64,000 bases of DNA from Paragonimus westermani (GCA_008508345.1 QNGE01000137.1:347008-411007), one strand, 5' to 3'. Positions 26,311-38,923 are shown, counted from the stretch's first letter. Made by a program: numbers and translations. Notes: a model not told the origin generated them from the letters alone.

Positions 26311-28017
26311 CCCTACACAACGCGAACAACGAGCTTTGATGATATCATCATTTTGCTAGCTGATAAGGGACGGATGACAGTTATCATGGATAAGGTAGAC
26401 TACGTAGAGAAAGCAAAACAACTATTCAACGACACAACCATCTACCGCCTACTCAATGCTGATCTCACCAAAAAACTGGCCAACAAAATCAACAGCACAC
26501 TGGAAAAGCTAGAGGCTACACATGAGATAAGCAAACAGGAGCGCTGGAAAATGCAGCCGAAAGATGCAACCACTGCTCAATTCTACGGACTACCAAAAAT
26601 ACACAAAGATGGTATCCCACTACGACCAATTGTATCTCTACCGGGCACACCGACCTACAATTTGGCCAAAGACCTATTCAAACGGCTACGATATCTCGTC
26701 GACGGATCAGAACATTCCATCAGCAATGCTGTACAATTCTTGAACAAACTAAAACACGTGAGGATAGAAGAAGACGAAACAATGATTTCGTTCGATGTCA
26801 CAGCACTCTTCACATCCATTGACCTCACCCTAGCCAAAGAGACGTTGCGAAAGCTGTTAGAAGAAAATCCCCGACCGAATGAATCATTGAAACCGGAGAG
26901 CATATGCAATCTCATGGAGCTATGTTTGTCGACGTACTTCAAATTCAATGGCCAAATCTACCAACAACTTAAAGGAACTCCAATGGGTTCGCCCATATCC
27001 GGATTTATCGCAGAGGCTGTCATGCAGAGGTTAGAGAACATCGCGCTACCAAAGATCAAACCGAAACTCTGGGTACGATATGTTGACGATACATTCGTAA
27101 TCCTCAAACGCTCAATGATTGAGGACACACACAGACTGCTGAACAACGTTTTCAACGATATTAAATTTACGATGGAGACGGAAACCGACAATCAACTACC
27201 GTTCCTAGATGTACTAATCAACCGCAAACCTGATGGAACACTGGAGACCTCAGTTTATCGGAAAGAAACACACACAGACCAACTCCTTAGTTTCCGCAGC
27301 AACCACCCAGTCTGCCACAAGAGAAGCTGCATTCGAACCCTGTTCAAACGAGCTGAAACACACTGCAGCACCGCAGAGCTCCGGAGAAAAGAAGAAAACT
27401 ATCTATACCGAGTATTTTTTCGCAACGGATACCCGCGAAACTTTATCAGACGGAGTCTACTACAAAAAAACAGAAAGCTCAACTCCAATGACCCACCAAC
27501 AAAACGAATTGCACTACCATACATCAAAACCGTATCAGAAATTACCGCCAGACTACTGAGAACACATGGTATCACGCTAGCACACAAGCCAACAGCAACA
27601 TTACGAAAGATACTATCAAAACCAAAAGAACAACCCAAACCCGCTGACAGAAGAAATGTCATCTACAAAATCCAATGCAATGACTGCAGACAACACTACG
27701 TCGGCCAAACCGGACGGAAATTATCAACACGAATACATGAACACGAACTGGCCATCAAGAGACACGATCAACTTTCCCTAATCTCCGTCCACGAGGATGA
27801 AACTGGACACACCTTCAACTTGAACACCGCAGAAATCCTTACCGAGGCCAATACCAAACATGCAAGAGAATTTCTCGAAGCCTGGTATTCATCAACCGGT
27901 TCAATAAACAAACACATCGAGCTAGACAAAATCTACGAGCCAATGCGAATCAAGGATTTGAGGAGACGTGAACGCCATCGAGCCCAACTACCGGTAAACC
28001 CAAACAGAGCAACTTGA
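26311..28017 (+). CDS. PLE reverse transcriptase with C-terminal GIY-YIG endonuclease
   Basis: The open frame runs from the last TAA (26308-26310) to TGA. The listed first residue near 26353 is a TTG leucine, not a true start. Counting from that leucine, I see ADKGRMTVIMDK (3-14), FYGLPKIHK (77-85), RT motif A SFDVTALFTSI (146-156), motif B GTPMGSPISG (208-217), catalytic YVDD (243-246), FLDVLINR (284-291), and the HPVCHKRSC thumb region. A GIY-YIG nuclease follows (about 436-512), with VIYKIQC.DC, HYVGQTGR and a downstream catalytic-type glutamate in REFLEAW. In the family the RT copies the element and the nuclease nicks the target. All catalytic residues that I can place are present. Only the N-terminal part upstream of the three TAA codons is damaged. 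No neighbouring gene depends on it. Confidence 0.93.
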   Translation, partial: PYTTRTTSFDDIIILLADKGRMTVIMDKVDYVEKAKQLFNDTTIYRLLNADLTKKLANKINSTLEKLEATHEISKQERWKMQPKDATTAQFYGLPKIHKDGIPLRPIVSLPGTPTYNLAKDLFKRLRYLVDGSEHSISNAVQFLNKLKHVRIEEDETMISFDVTALFTSIDLTLAKETLRKLLEENPRPNESLKPESICNLMELCLSTYFKFNGQIYQQLKGTPMGSPISGFIAEAVMQRLENIALPKIKPKLWVRYVDDTFVILKRSMIEDTHRLLNNVFNDIKFTMETETDNQLPFLDVLINRKPDGTLETSVYRKETHTDQLLSFRSNHPVCHKRSCIRTLFKRAETHCSTAELRRKEENYLYRVFFRNGYPRNFIRRSLLQKNRKLNSNDPPTKRIALPYIKTVSEITARLLRTHGITLAHKPTATLRKILSKPKEQPKPADRRNVIYKIQCNDCRQHYVGQTGRKLSTRIHEHELAIKRHDQLSLISVHEDETGHTFNLNTAEILTEANTKHAREFLEAWYSSTGSINKHIELDKIYEPMRIKDLRRRERHRAQLPVNPNRAT

Positions 28018-28156
28018 ACTGATAAGACAAAAAAAGTCAACCAATGGTGGGTCGGACCAGAGGTCAAATACGACGGAAAGCGACCAACCAGAATCCAGGC
28101 TAGTAGGTCAACTGACTATCCTATATAAGAGCAGGCATCGATCAATCTTCACATTT

Positions 28157-28259
28157 AAAATATACGCTGAAACACTTACGCACTGATGATGTCACCTCGC
28201 CTGGTGATGAAACGTTTGCAACCTAAATGCCAAGCTCGGCGAACATATCAATACCAAAA
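28157..28259 (+). repeat. PLE inverted terminal arm, right
   Basis: This is the partner of the left arm (25929-26034). It begins 137 bp after the RT stop codon and ends in the target-site duplication. Confidence 0.92.
28180..28219 (+). ncRNA. Hammerhead ribozyme motif, right PLE arm
   Basis: Stem I GCA (28180-28182), core CTGATGA (28183-28189), stem II GTCACC (28191-28196) pairing with GGTGAT (28203-28208) around loop TCGCCT, GAAA (28209-28212), minimal palindromic stem III ACGT (28212-28215), predicted cleavage after U28216, and stem I closing TGC (28217-28219). It lies in the sense orientation downstream of the RT frame. A four-base stem III is too short for a good unimolecular fold but is the hallmark of dimeric Penelope hammerheads. 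The two arms differ in stem II (GGTG versus AGTG), yet most pairing is kept. Confidence 0.78.
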
Positions 28260-28269
28260 GTACGGAATT
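28256..28269. repeat. Target-site duplication, right copy
   Basis: Exact copy of 25864-25877. Confidence 0.8.
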
Positions 28270-28812
28270 AGATAACGGTATACTTGTTCGCAAAACTTTC
28301 AAGTGACACTTTTTCTCATTTAGAATTGTCAACAGAATAAATTTGTCAGTACAGTTGAATCTTCTCAAAAATTAGTCATGCTAACTAATCTACTGTATAT
28401 AGTTTATTTCGCTTGTTAATTATAAGTACGAAAAAATAACCGAAAATTTATTAACAGGACAAACCGCTTACTTTACTTAAGATACTTAGTACTACGAATG
28501 ATGCAGTAGAGTAAGATCTCCAGTAGGCAATTTTGAAATTTAACAGACAGAGTACCTAGCTGAAACCAAGTGGTTATATCCGCGGTTAAGTTCAGTGCAA
28601 CTGGGTTTAGATAGACAAGATGCTGATGTAGAATTACGTTTACCGGTTTGGATAATTATGGCACAAACAGCGTACTGATGGAGTAAGCATAAATTCTTAT
28701 AGACAACTAACAGGAAAGAACAGTCAGAACTGAGTTGAAATTAACCAAAATTCTGAACTGAACACCACCCACATGTGACTACGACTCCTGCAATCAATAA
28801 GCACTGAGGCTA

Positions 28813-28875
28813 GCCTGCTTCGTAAGGAAGCACTAGATTTCATTTTCGTTCGTATTAAAGGTTAAGAACTCGTTC
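28813..28875 (+). repeat. Diverged core fragment of the MITE-like family
   Basis: GAAGCACTAGA followed by the TTTTCGTTCGTATTA block and GAACTCGTTCAG aligns with the core of the copy at 13433 (GAAGCACTAGACTCGAG...GAGCTCGTCAG). The inverted repeats are lost. Confidence 0.5.
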
Positions 28876-31800
28876 AGATTTTAAAAAAAGTCCATGATTC
28901 ACGTTTTAAACACATTGGGTATTACCTCAGCCAAGAACATGTCTAAAAATTATGGTCAGTTTTGAATTATGTTAAAACTATTTCAGTGCCCATTCTAGTG
29001 TATACAAAGTTGAAACCGTAGTCGTCGAATCACCTGATTTTATAAGCTAACCAGACAAATTTTTGCTCGTACAAATACCGAGCATTTGTTTTCAGCTGCA
29101 GGTAAACAACAAGGCAGGTTTAACAAAATACATGTGTACTGCAGTACAGTTGGCGTCGATAGACTTTACACCGTGTAACGAGCCAATTACTGGGCAAAAT
29201 CCAGAGTGTGGCATCTTTTGCAGGCGTGACTTTTGTAGCCTGAGAGTATCTTTTCTTTGACACTTGATGTGAGTAATTACGCAAAACGTGCGTTTTCTTT
29301 GATCGTCTACTAAGTTTCCTCGTTTACATTTGAAGTTGCCGAAATTTCTCAATGGTTTTATTTCAAACCGTGGGCAACAGGACACCTGTTCTAAGTTGAG
29401 CAGCACACCTACTGCTTACGATTGTGTCGTTTAACATATGCTTTAAGATTTCTTGAAATTTTTCAAAACTCAAATTGTTTTATTTTCGAAACAGAGATAA
29501 AATATCTTTCAGTTTCGCTTATCGTCTCACACAGAAAGTGTCCTTCAACCGATGCACACGTGCGACGAAATATGTATGTAGTCCGTTGAATTTAAAGTTC
29601 TATAGATAATTGTACTTGTGCAAAGTTTTATAAGGCACCCCTCAAGCTTGCCTTTGTCGAACAATTCATTTGTTTTAGTGTTGAAAAGTAGAATAAGCCA
29701 GGATATGTGCTGCCTTCTGAAACTCAGTTTTATAAGCGCTTGTCTCTGTTCTTTTTAACCTGCGTTATTGTTGATCGCTAGGCTTCCGTTTTTTTCTGAT
29801 AGACAGTATCTAGATGATGAACTAGAGAAATAAAGTGAAATACTTTTGTTGATTTTGGTTTTCAGCGTAAGTTTATTATAATAAGTTTATTATATTCGAT
29901 AAATTTTGTTCACCGATTTCCTTGTATGGAAATCTCCTAGGCTATTCCGTTCAAAAGTATTCATTCAGTACTTTTTTGTAGGAAGTTGATGGATTACAGA
30001 TAAATACATAAAAACAGTCTACAGTAAGTAAAATGCTTGTCTGGAAAACATCGGCAGAACCTGGATATAAAATGCTCCAAAATTTTCATGAGGTAACAGC
30101 CCAAATCACTGACCCATTGTGTAATAACTACGTACGACTAAATTACTTTGTATAAAAGTTGGACCATGCCGTTTTTCCAGTAGCACTTGGATTGTCCCAT
30201 CAGCTTGATAGGACACAGAGTAAGTGTTCTGTTAGCCTCAACTGGTGGCCTCATGGACATAATCTCTCCCCTCAAGTTGAAATCAGAAATTAGCAAGCTT
30301 GTAGAATGAATCGGTAATTCCAAAATACAAATGCAACTGAGTGTATGCATACGACAATACGGCTATGTTTTCTTTGTGTAGCTAATGACAGAGTAGTAAG
30401 CAGAATCACTCCAGAAAGAAGCAGACCGGAGTCCACACCTTGTTTCCAGAAAAGATATGAACAACTGATTATCTCCAGCAAAGAGGAGATTCAGATTTGA
30501 TAAATCTTTCAGAAGAGAGATGGCTGTGGAAATACGAAAATCACCATGAATTTTATTGCCATTTCTGTCTTCGCTAACCTTTCAGTGAATTCGCTTAACA
30601 GTATAAATGGCATAAAATTTCAACGTGGTTTTAAACCAGACTGCATAAACCTGAGGGCACCAAAAATTCATCTCTACTAAAATCACGGGGTTTTGAATCA
30701 AAATCTGTTGAAGTACATAGGCTCAATTCTCATACAACAACAACCCATCCAAATCGGGATCGATCAAACCGGAAGTTCTCAGTTGTGGTGTAACAAGAAG
30801 AATACGACCAGTGGGGAGGATCATTTTGCAAACATGCTACTGTGCGTGAAACGATTGTCAGTTCTGTAGTCACAAATACTGCCAATCAAATGGATAAAGC
30901 AACCCGGAGAATTTCACCACAACATGCAAATCTAAGGGAGCGAGCACCCTGTACAACAACGAACACCATACCTGGATAGTTTCCACCTGTTTACGATAAC
31001 TTCTTGTAAAATTAGTACGCAATACCCTGAGGCCCAATCTAAGATTGTACATGTTTGAGTAGGTTTCGTCATCTTGGAACGAAAAATGTAAGCAAAAATT
31101 GCTGATAAACTGCCAAGAAGTTTCTTTATGGAGAGGTCTACTGAATATTTTGTTTCGTGAGCCCATCGCACTTTGACCAGTTTAGTTCATCTGAAGACTG
31201 TTCAATTTCCCGAGATGCTCTGTCGACAGCTCCAATTAGTTAACCCTATCTGGTGTATAAAACAGGAGGAACGAAGAGCGTGACCGGATTTTAGCTTGGT
31301 GATCACCATTAATAATCCATCCAGATTCAAATGAACCGTTTCAAGCATTTAGTTTGAGCATGCCTTTCTTCTGCTTACACAGTCATAATTATATGGAGAT
31401 TTCAAAAGAAAAGTAGGTGAAAGGAGAACAAGAGAATCCCAGAGGACTATACAGAACACATCATGTGGAGTGAAAAACGTGATATATTGATAGGTCGGTG
31501 GTGCTAAAAGTATCACTGGTACTATGGATCATACTAGAAACCGATGAGGTTTTGGAGTAGGGTGGCCGAAAAAAGAATCTGGCACTAAGCTAAGAGACAA
31601 CGGTATTGTGACAAAAGACAGTAGAAAGCTTTTCATATGACAAATGATGCAATCAGTTGTTGTAACTAACATCAACATAATCATCACTACAGATAACAGC
31701 ACATCAGTGGTTCGTACTGAAGTTTAACTATTGCACAGTGATAAAGAAAAAGCAAACCCTGTACGGAAAGACAGAAGAGGGAAGAATATGACTGGATAAA

Positions 31801-34800
31801 ACCTAGCTGGAAAGACAGCTACAAACATCTGACATTCAGAAGCCTTCACTTTGTGGATAAAACAGATGGCCGGGCTATAAGTGGAAGTAAGACGACATCA
31901 GTAAAATACCTTCATCACTGCTTTTACTGCTGCGTGCAAATGACCGCTATCACTCCACAAACAACCCGACCAATCAACGACTACAATCACATCAACGCGC
32001 TCGATTATCCGGCCTCTGACCTAATGTCTACAGCCAGCGGCTCTATGGATCTCGAGGTTCTGAGCTCCAGAGGCTAACCCAACCTACATTGGACGAACCC
32101 TCAGTGAATGACTTCATTTTTCCGCTGCGGACCACCATCTGTCCATTTCACACCGTATGCCAGTCGACCGCACCATCCGTAACGAGGGAGCAATGTGACA
32201 AATGACTAGCTGATATTCTTAACACACGATCCAACTAATGAAGTCTGCGCAAACGTAGGAAATAAAAAACGAAATTTGTTTAGCAATTACTACCAAGCGC
32301 TCGCCTCCAAACCTCTTCTTTGCTTGTTTTGTTGACACCGCCCAATGTGAGCGATCAAACGCAACAGTCGGTAAGCAGATACCTCAAGACGTTTTAGGCC
32401 TTTAGCTGTGAGAAGCCGGATTTCACTAAGATCTATCAATAAGGCATTAGGTCTGCCTTGCGTGTACTATTACTAAACCCTACAGAAATCCTTCCCTGTC
32501 ACAGTTAGTGTGCTAACTTAAGGAACACCGCCTGGCCTTAGAGATGCCCAATTCTATTTCATTCTCTACATTTTTTGCGCCGCATCTGCAAATTCTCAGG
32601 CATGCAAACCGGTCACCAACGTTCAGAACTTCAATATCCGACATTAAGTGCGAATAATCACAATAATCTTGTGGGGAGACGTTGCACTCTGGGGCTGTAA
32701 AGTGCATTCCAAAGTACAAAGCAGAAATTGAAATGACATCTGACGTGGCTTGTGTTGTTTGAAAGATATCAAACAATCACACTTTGTCATCAACTAAATC
32801 GGGATCAGTCATTCTCCCTTCTGGTAGAAGGTTTACGTTAGCAACTCATGAGTGCCGCAGACGTTCTTTCAATAAATTGTCTGTGACACAATGGAACAAA
32901 AATGAAAGAAGTAGATAATCCTGATTCAGCCGATCCTGGTGTCAAAAATGTTAGACAGTTCATCGCTAACCTTCATCTCAGCTGAAGTGTGGGACTAAAG
33001 CATTGACAGTATACTCATATATTTGGTCGGTACATCTCTGAGTTTGATTTACTTTGAAACTGTAGGTTAATCCACCCAATCGAGCATACCTCTATTGTCG
33101 GGAAACACGCCAATCGTTGGCCGCCGCTACACATGAAACTTCTCCCGAATTTGGAGGTGACTAAAAATTTGATTGATGCATCCTTAACCAAGCTGAAGCT
33201 CTGCCTGTCCTTTCTTACTGTTCGTCTCCTAAGCTGCAGTAAGCGAGGGAATTATAATGATTGTGGTCAAGCGGATCCTGCAGTGGGTTCTGCAGCAACA
33301 TTGGACACTTTTGTTGAGTATGGAAACGACTGTCTAGTGACTTTAACACGGAGAACTGGTCTCTGTAATTCACACAAACTGTGTCGTTAAACTAGGTATT
33401 CAATTTGAAAAGAAACGAGTTTCAAAAGACCAACAGAAAGACTTATTTCAGGTATGGGAGAAGAAGCAGGACGTCTGCTTGAAAAATTTAAAGTAATTCC
33501 AAAAAATGCAAGTAAGTTCATGAGAGAGGGCTTAAACATGCAGGAGACCTGCAAAAATCCGGCGTTTAAACAAAAAACAAAAACTACCAGTATGACAGCC
33601 TATAACCATCTATTTAGAAAGAAGGTCCACAGCAAACATATTTATCAGTAACCACTGTGTGCATGATACAGCTTTTGATGTATCTGATTTTCCCAGGTGC
33701 ACTGATCATGAATATGGAAGAATAAAAAGTATATTTTGTTGAACTCAAAAACCCACATGGCGTGAAACCGATTTCGAACAATAACGAACAGTTTTCATCA
33801 ACAGGCAAGGAAAAACTCAAAGCTAACGACAAATGGTGTATTCTGGCAGCAACCTGATTAGAATGATTTGGCAGATGCCACACGAACAACAGTCAAATAC
33901 AACAATGGCGTAAAGATAACTACAACCGGGAAATTGAACAGAGGAGAACTAACCTTAAGAGAAAGAAGAAGAAAATGAAAGTCTTCTCAGTAGCCTTGCT
34001 TATCTAGTGGCGAAAGACACAGTAGGACGTAAAGATTAGAATTTCTTACCTTTCAGTACCATAATTTGCGGTCCTCCTTACAGGTGCAAGGATTCTGGAA
34101 ATTCAGTCAAACGATCTATCTGGTGGGATTCTATGAAAAAATGCCGTTGTTATCTTAGAAATCAGGGTTGGTAATTGTGTCTTTTAGGGTTCTGTGTTTT
34201 GGTTCTAGAGATTATGTTGTAGGGATAGGTGAAAAAATAGACACGTGTAATAATTCCTTGAAAAATAACACAACACACCTTAGGTGTACTTGACTGGGAA
34301 TGAGTCCGAACAAGCTACAACAGAATATATGATTCCTCATGAATCTAGCTCTGCCCAACGACAGGATCCAAAGGAAATGACGTGGAAACTTTATTGGAAA
34401 ATATTGTCAACCAACAGCAACTAGACCGGACTCTAAAGAAATTCAAATTCTTCGGAAGTGTACAACCATGTCTTTATTCTGGAACACTATAGGATACACA
34501 CTATTGATCAAAATGGACATAAGCGCTGATGTAAAGAGACAGTTGAGATGATTTCCCTAGGGAATCCAAATAATATTCAGAAGGATTTTTAAGCTGACCT
34601 TTAGTAGTTTTGGGAAATTTGTGGTTTGATATGTATCAGCGAAAAAATGTCACTATTCAATGAATGACTAACCTGGCAAGCCATTTCTAGAAGAAAAGGC
34701 TGCAAGGGTTCTGATAAATCATTCTGATAAATCGTAAGCCTGGAGTCAAGGATGATGCAGAGAAAAGTGGCCGGGAGATCTCGGCGGTAGTCTTCTGAAT

Positions 34801-37800
34801 TCAAAGGAACTGATGGAGCGAAAGAATACCTGTTTCTATGTGGTTAACGATCAGTTGTTAAAAGCTGACTTAGAGCGTTTTATATTAGGAGAGTTATGCC
34901 TCGGGAATTGACTTCAGGTTTTAAATGAGATAAATTGGTTTGAGACCACTTAGGTGGTTCGAGCTGAAATAATTCTCTACCAAAACTATAACTTGGTGGA
35001 AGGAGACTAAACTTTTTACCTGGCCGATGGACTCATGTTATTACCAAACTTAATGTAACACCGTATTTTGAGACACTTCAACTTCAGATTCAAAAACCCG
35101 CAAACTTATCCACCATCTAACTTACGAATACTCATTGAAAATAAAATTTTACAGGTAGGTGGCAAAATTATAGTTTATCTTTCCGACTGTTAAACTATTT
35201 TCTACCTGCTTAGCCGCCGGCGACTGATGATCCAATTCAAGAAACACATTTTGAATGAGGGCTCTTTGCACAGAGTACGGAACTTACTGACAATAAAGTT
35301 CTTTACTTTGAGCAAAGTAAATGAAGAATAATTGGGAAGAATGTATTTCAAGGAGCTGCACCCACATTTTCATCATATCATTTCTGTGTTAACGGCAGTG
35401 TAAGGAAGTAAAACTGTTCCCACTGTAATCTTTCATAGGACTCAACTCCAGACCAATGATCCGTTATTGTTTCTGTCTTTACTGTTAATCAGCATAGAAA
35501 ATGTCACACCACGGACAGAAGCTCTCACGCTCATGTGCTAGATCAGTAAATCATCCTCTATGATGCATAAGTGACTCTGTCACGGTTGACGCTCGTAGGA
35601 CCGATGGTCGGAACAGATAACAGCTTTGGTTCGTGTAATGTGTGGTTGCCGATCTGATCCTCTTTTCAGACTGTCCCTACGCAATGAATCCAAACAAGGA
35701 GAAAGCTCACCGTGGAGAACCCCTCCGATGAACAACATTGAAAAGCACTGTCATTACTCTATTTTATTCTTGCGTTACACTTAATGCAAACTTGTAATTG
35801 AAGGCCAGATGTGTTCCTTCATATTAACGGTATGAACCAGGTCAACATAAACCATACATTTGAATTTGGTTTAAAGCTAGTGAGAGACGTGGCCAAAAGT
35901 TGCGCTCATCAATGCTCAATGACGGTAACATAATCGGCTTCAAAAGGAGACTTGCTGCCAAATGTTCACGAAGGCATTTGTTTGCACGAAATCGCTTTGA
36001 AAGTACTCTGACGTCTGCATGCTTGGCATAAGGTCACATAAACTAGCGCGCAAATAAGGAGTAGAATCTAATTATCAACAAAACTAACGACTCCAGTTAC
36101 ACTGCTCTACGAAAGAAGAGTTCAGATGAAGGTGAAACAGATGGAAGAAGAGGAACATTTGGGACTTCCGATCGAATCCACGGTAATTTGCGCTTAGAAC
36201 ATGGTACCTAAGCGTGCCTTTGCATAAGAAAAACTGAACGGCCAAACGAAAGAAAAAATTCGGTTCTGTGGCTTCACGCAGAATAATCGATAGAAAAAAA
36301 TGAAAGGAAACTTTGGTTTTAAACGACTTGAAACGCTTTCCTTGAAATGCAGACGCTTGCTTTAAGATGCTTGGAAACACGATGGAAAAAACTTTGTGGA
36401 AAGTTTTTGAATTTGTTATATAAATAATCACACAGGTTATCTACAGACATTGCAGAAATAAGATGATGCGAAACGATATTATTATTTTTTTTCAACTGCC
36501 CTTGGCCAATTTTGCGCAAAAATTACAGCAACTGCATACTGCTGGATTTTATGAGGCAAATAAGTGTCCAACATTTACAGAGCAAAATACTAGAACGCAA
36601 CTTATAGAGGTTCTGAAGAGGCCAATTATTTTTTGCTAAAAGCTCAAACGATATCACATATCTTCTTCAGTCTTACTTTAATCATTCTTCAAACTTTACA
36701 ATCAGCCTTCCAGTTTAACGCCGTTTGTCAGAAATCAGCTTTATTTTGGCATCACTCATTAATGTCTCTATCAAGTTCGCTCCACCTAAATTACTTTCTG
36801 ACGTGTGAAAACTCGAGGGTTGGTTAACCACTTCAACAGCTGCCCTCCATGACATATGTCGTACAACAAATGAAACGCTGAAAAGAGAAGGCTAACAACA
36901 GAATCACTTCGTCTTGCTTAAACAAATTACATTCAACAGATCTAGAACTCCGATCTTGGCGTCAGCTCACCTGTTACCTGAAGATGGTTATTACTCGATA
37001 GCGTAGCGCATAATCTTGTCAATGTGTTGTCTTTGTGAGTAACACGAACCTCAGTAAGGGAAGATAATTAAGGCCCTAGATGATTGTTCTCGAAGTGCTA
37101 GGTAGCGAACCTAGTAACACACATAATATGGTCCATTGCTGTCATCGTGCGAGTTAAACAGACTCGTTTGGATTGAATCTATCATCTTCGATTAACGCTA
37201 AAACCGAGTCAATTTTTCGAACTCTGTTAGTAACTGTAACCCCCAATCAGCTTTATCTTAACACACCCAACTTATCGCTTAACTGGAGGTTGATCAGAAA
37301 TAAAACGAAGACCATTAGTTGACACAGCCGAGATTTGTCCGCCTGTACAGTGATTTTCTCTTGAATGTACAAGTGCACCGAACGCAAAGTTCCTTAATAA
37401 TCACGGTGATCTGCAAAGTTGGTAAGTCCTCTTCATTGGCCTGAACACAACCAGGACCATGATGTGACGACTAACAATCTTAAGGCTTCTCTGGGACTTT
37501 TGGCTGCAACCGTGCTTTTTCCTTTGTGTAAAATGTAAGCATGTTTTCATGTATACTTTCAATAAAAGATCTTTTGGAAACTCGAAGCCTTTTTACTCAG
37601 TCGTGCAACAATTGGCATACAGCAAATGTTCTCCCAGTTCATGGTGAATCTTCCCCTAGTTTGCTCTTCAAGCTAACTTAGGTTGCATCCTTCTGAGTGT
37701 TTCTTAACCTACTCGGAGGTTATACGCACTTTTTGAGTGACGTTTATTTGCGTGCCGTTGATTATACCACAACTAATTTTGCGTTATTACTTGTATGTTG

Positions 37801-38593
37801 CCGGTGATCCCAGAACAGATTGGAGCTAACTGCCTACCATATTCCCAAAAAATAGCTAGAAGCACACGGTTTGTTTGTGGATCTAACCATGTTCAGTTCA
37901 GTTGCTGCCATGTTACCACCGTTTTTCTCAAAAAGCATTGTAAGAATTTAGTCTTACAGCGTCCAGCCTGTATACAGGCTGTGGTGTGTATGTCACCATG
38001 GTCACATACACACCACAGTGTCTCTAAGAAAACCAGCGAATTCTTTGCATTATATGGAATTTATCAGATGAAACATGTATTTCGAACGTTATCTCTTTGC
38101 TATGAAATGTGTCGGTTGAGTTACTTGAACTATTAGAAAAAATATACACACTTGTAGATAGTGCTATAAATATTTGTTACATTGTAATTTAGATTACAGC
38201 TGTTATGCAGTTTTCACAATTCGCCCTTATCGTAATGTTTTGACATTGCGTTTGCTGTAGGCCTTTTGGAAATGTATCTTACTTCAGCCACTGCCTGTCA
38301 CCTCTGGGTCGAGTTAATTTCCTCGCCTATTATCATGTGAAATGCACACTAATCTTCATCCCTTGTGACAGAGGTAGACTCGTTTCAAACCGTATATCAC
38401 CCACTTTACCACTGCCATAAATGTTGTCTACTGCATAGGCCCTATTCTGTTAATTTAGTGGAGGTAACAAATAGAAGGTCACGTCATTTGACATAACATC
38501 TGCACTTTGCTCATAAGCAAATTGATGTATATACAATTTCGGCTGGTTTTGCTGCTATTATCGCTTCTTCAACTGGGTGGCTCCAGGCCCTCA
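28876..38593. other. Gene-free stretch
   Basis: No recognisable gene. Small structures only: a 13-bp tandem pair TAAGTTTATTATA near 29872-29896, a 9-bp-stem hairpin TTTACTTTG/CAAAGTAAA near 35309, and the palindromes at 37965-38018 listed separately. Open frames (up to 115 codons at 36084-36431) show no domain. Confidence 0.5.
37965..38018. repeat. Two adjacent palindromes (16 bp perfect, 40 bp near-perfect)
   Basis: AGCCTGTATACAGGCT (37965-37980) is a perfect palindrome. It overlaps the start of a 40-bp palindrome at 37979-38018 with arms CTGTGGTGTGTATGT and its complement around ACCATGGT, with only one mismatched pair per arm. No gene is nearby. These could extrude as hairpins or be the remnant of a small foldback insertion. 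Confidence 0.85.
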
Positions 38594-38923
38594 TTACGCA
38601 CGCGTGCTTAATAATATGCAGGTATCAAAATATGTGTTGTGGCATATACCATCATTCATAATCGAAAGACTTTCGAAAATACAGTAATTAAAAATGCTGG
38701 ACAGGACAGTCTGATACCAAGTGTGATTTTTCCAGTACTCACTGTTTATGGGTAACTTTTCCGCCCTGGAAAATTTCAATCCCATTGACAATGCTTCATC
38801 ATTTGAAACTTTGCACATCTCGGGTGTCAGAGTTTGATTGTAGAAAATATCCACGGGTCTCCCATTCAGTGTTAAGTACTTCATAGTCACTAACATCAGA
38901 ATCGTTAAAACGTTTCTGGTCAT
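38594..38923 (-). CDS. Candidate exon of a small secreted protein (weak)
   Basis: I do not recognise this gene. The 109-codon minus-strand frame starts with a true ATG. Its N-terminus resembles a signal peptide (TRNVLTILMLVTMKYLTL after Met). The following 50 residues are polar, with one cysteine and two N-glycosylation sequons (NQT, NHT), and look more protein-like than most frames in the region. A CATAAA lies about 40 bp upstream. Against it: the length is within the range expected by chance, no homologous family comes to mind, and no clear partner exons were found. Treat it as a hypothesis. Confidence 0.22.
   Translation of the reverse strand: MTRNVLTILMLVTMKYLTLNGRPVDIFYNQTLTPEMCKVSNDEALSMGLKFSRAEKLPINSEYWKNHTWYQTVLSSIFNYCIFESLSIMNDGICHNTYFDTCILLSTRA

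Larger units (their letters stand above)
25878..28255 (+). mobile_element. Penelope-like retroelement (RT + GIY-YIG), nearly complete, 2378 bp
   Basis: The element lies between exact 14-bp direct repeats. It has inverted terminal arms (25929-26034 and 28157-28259, about 90% identical by eye), a left extension of about 50 bp outside the left arm (25878-25928), and one central reading frame with reverse transcriptase and GIY-YIG nuclease motifs. Each arm carries a hammerhead-like core. This is the known organisation of Penelope-like elements: terminal repeats that may be inverted, a short 5' extension, a GIY-YIG endonuclease, and hammerhead motifs in the repeats. The catalytic part of the frame is open, but three in-frame TAA codons near the 5' end suggest this copy cannot make a full-length protein. 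Confidence 0.93.

Noticed and set aside
36084..36431. 115-codon minus frame rich in Phe
   Set aside because: An AT-rich, low-complexity translation without a domain; expected by chance.
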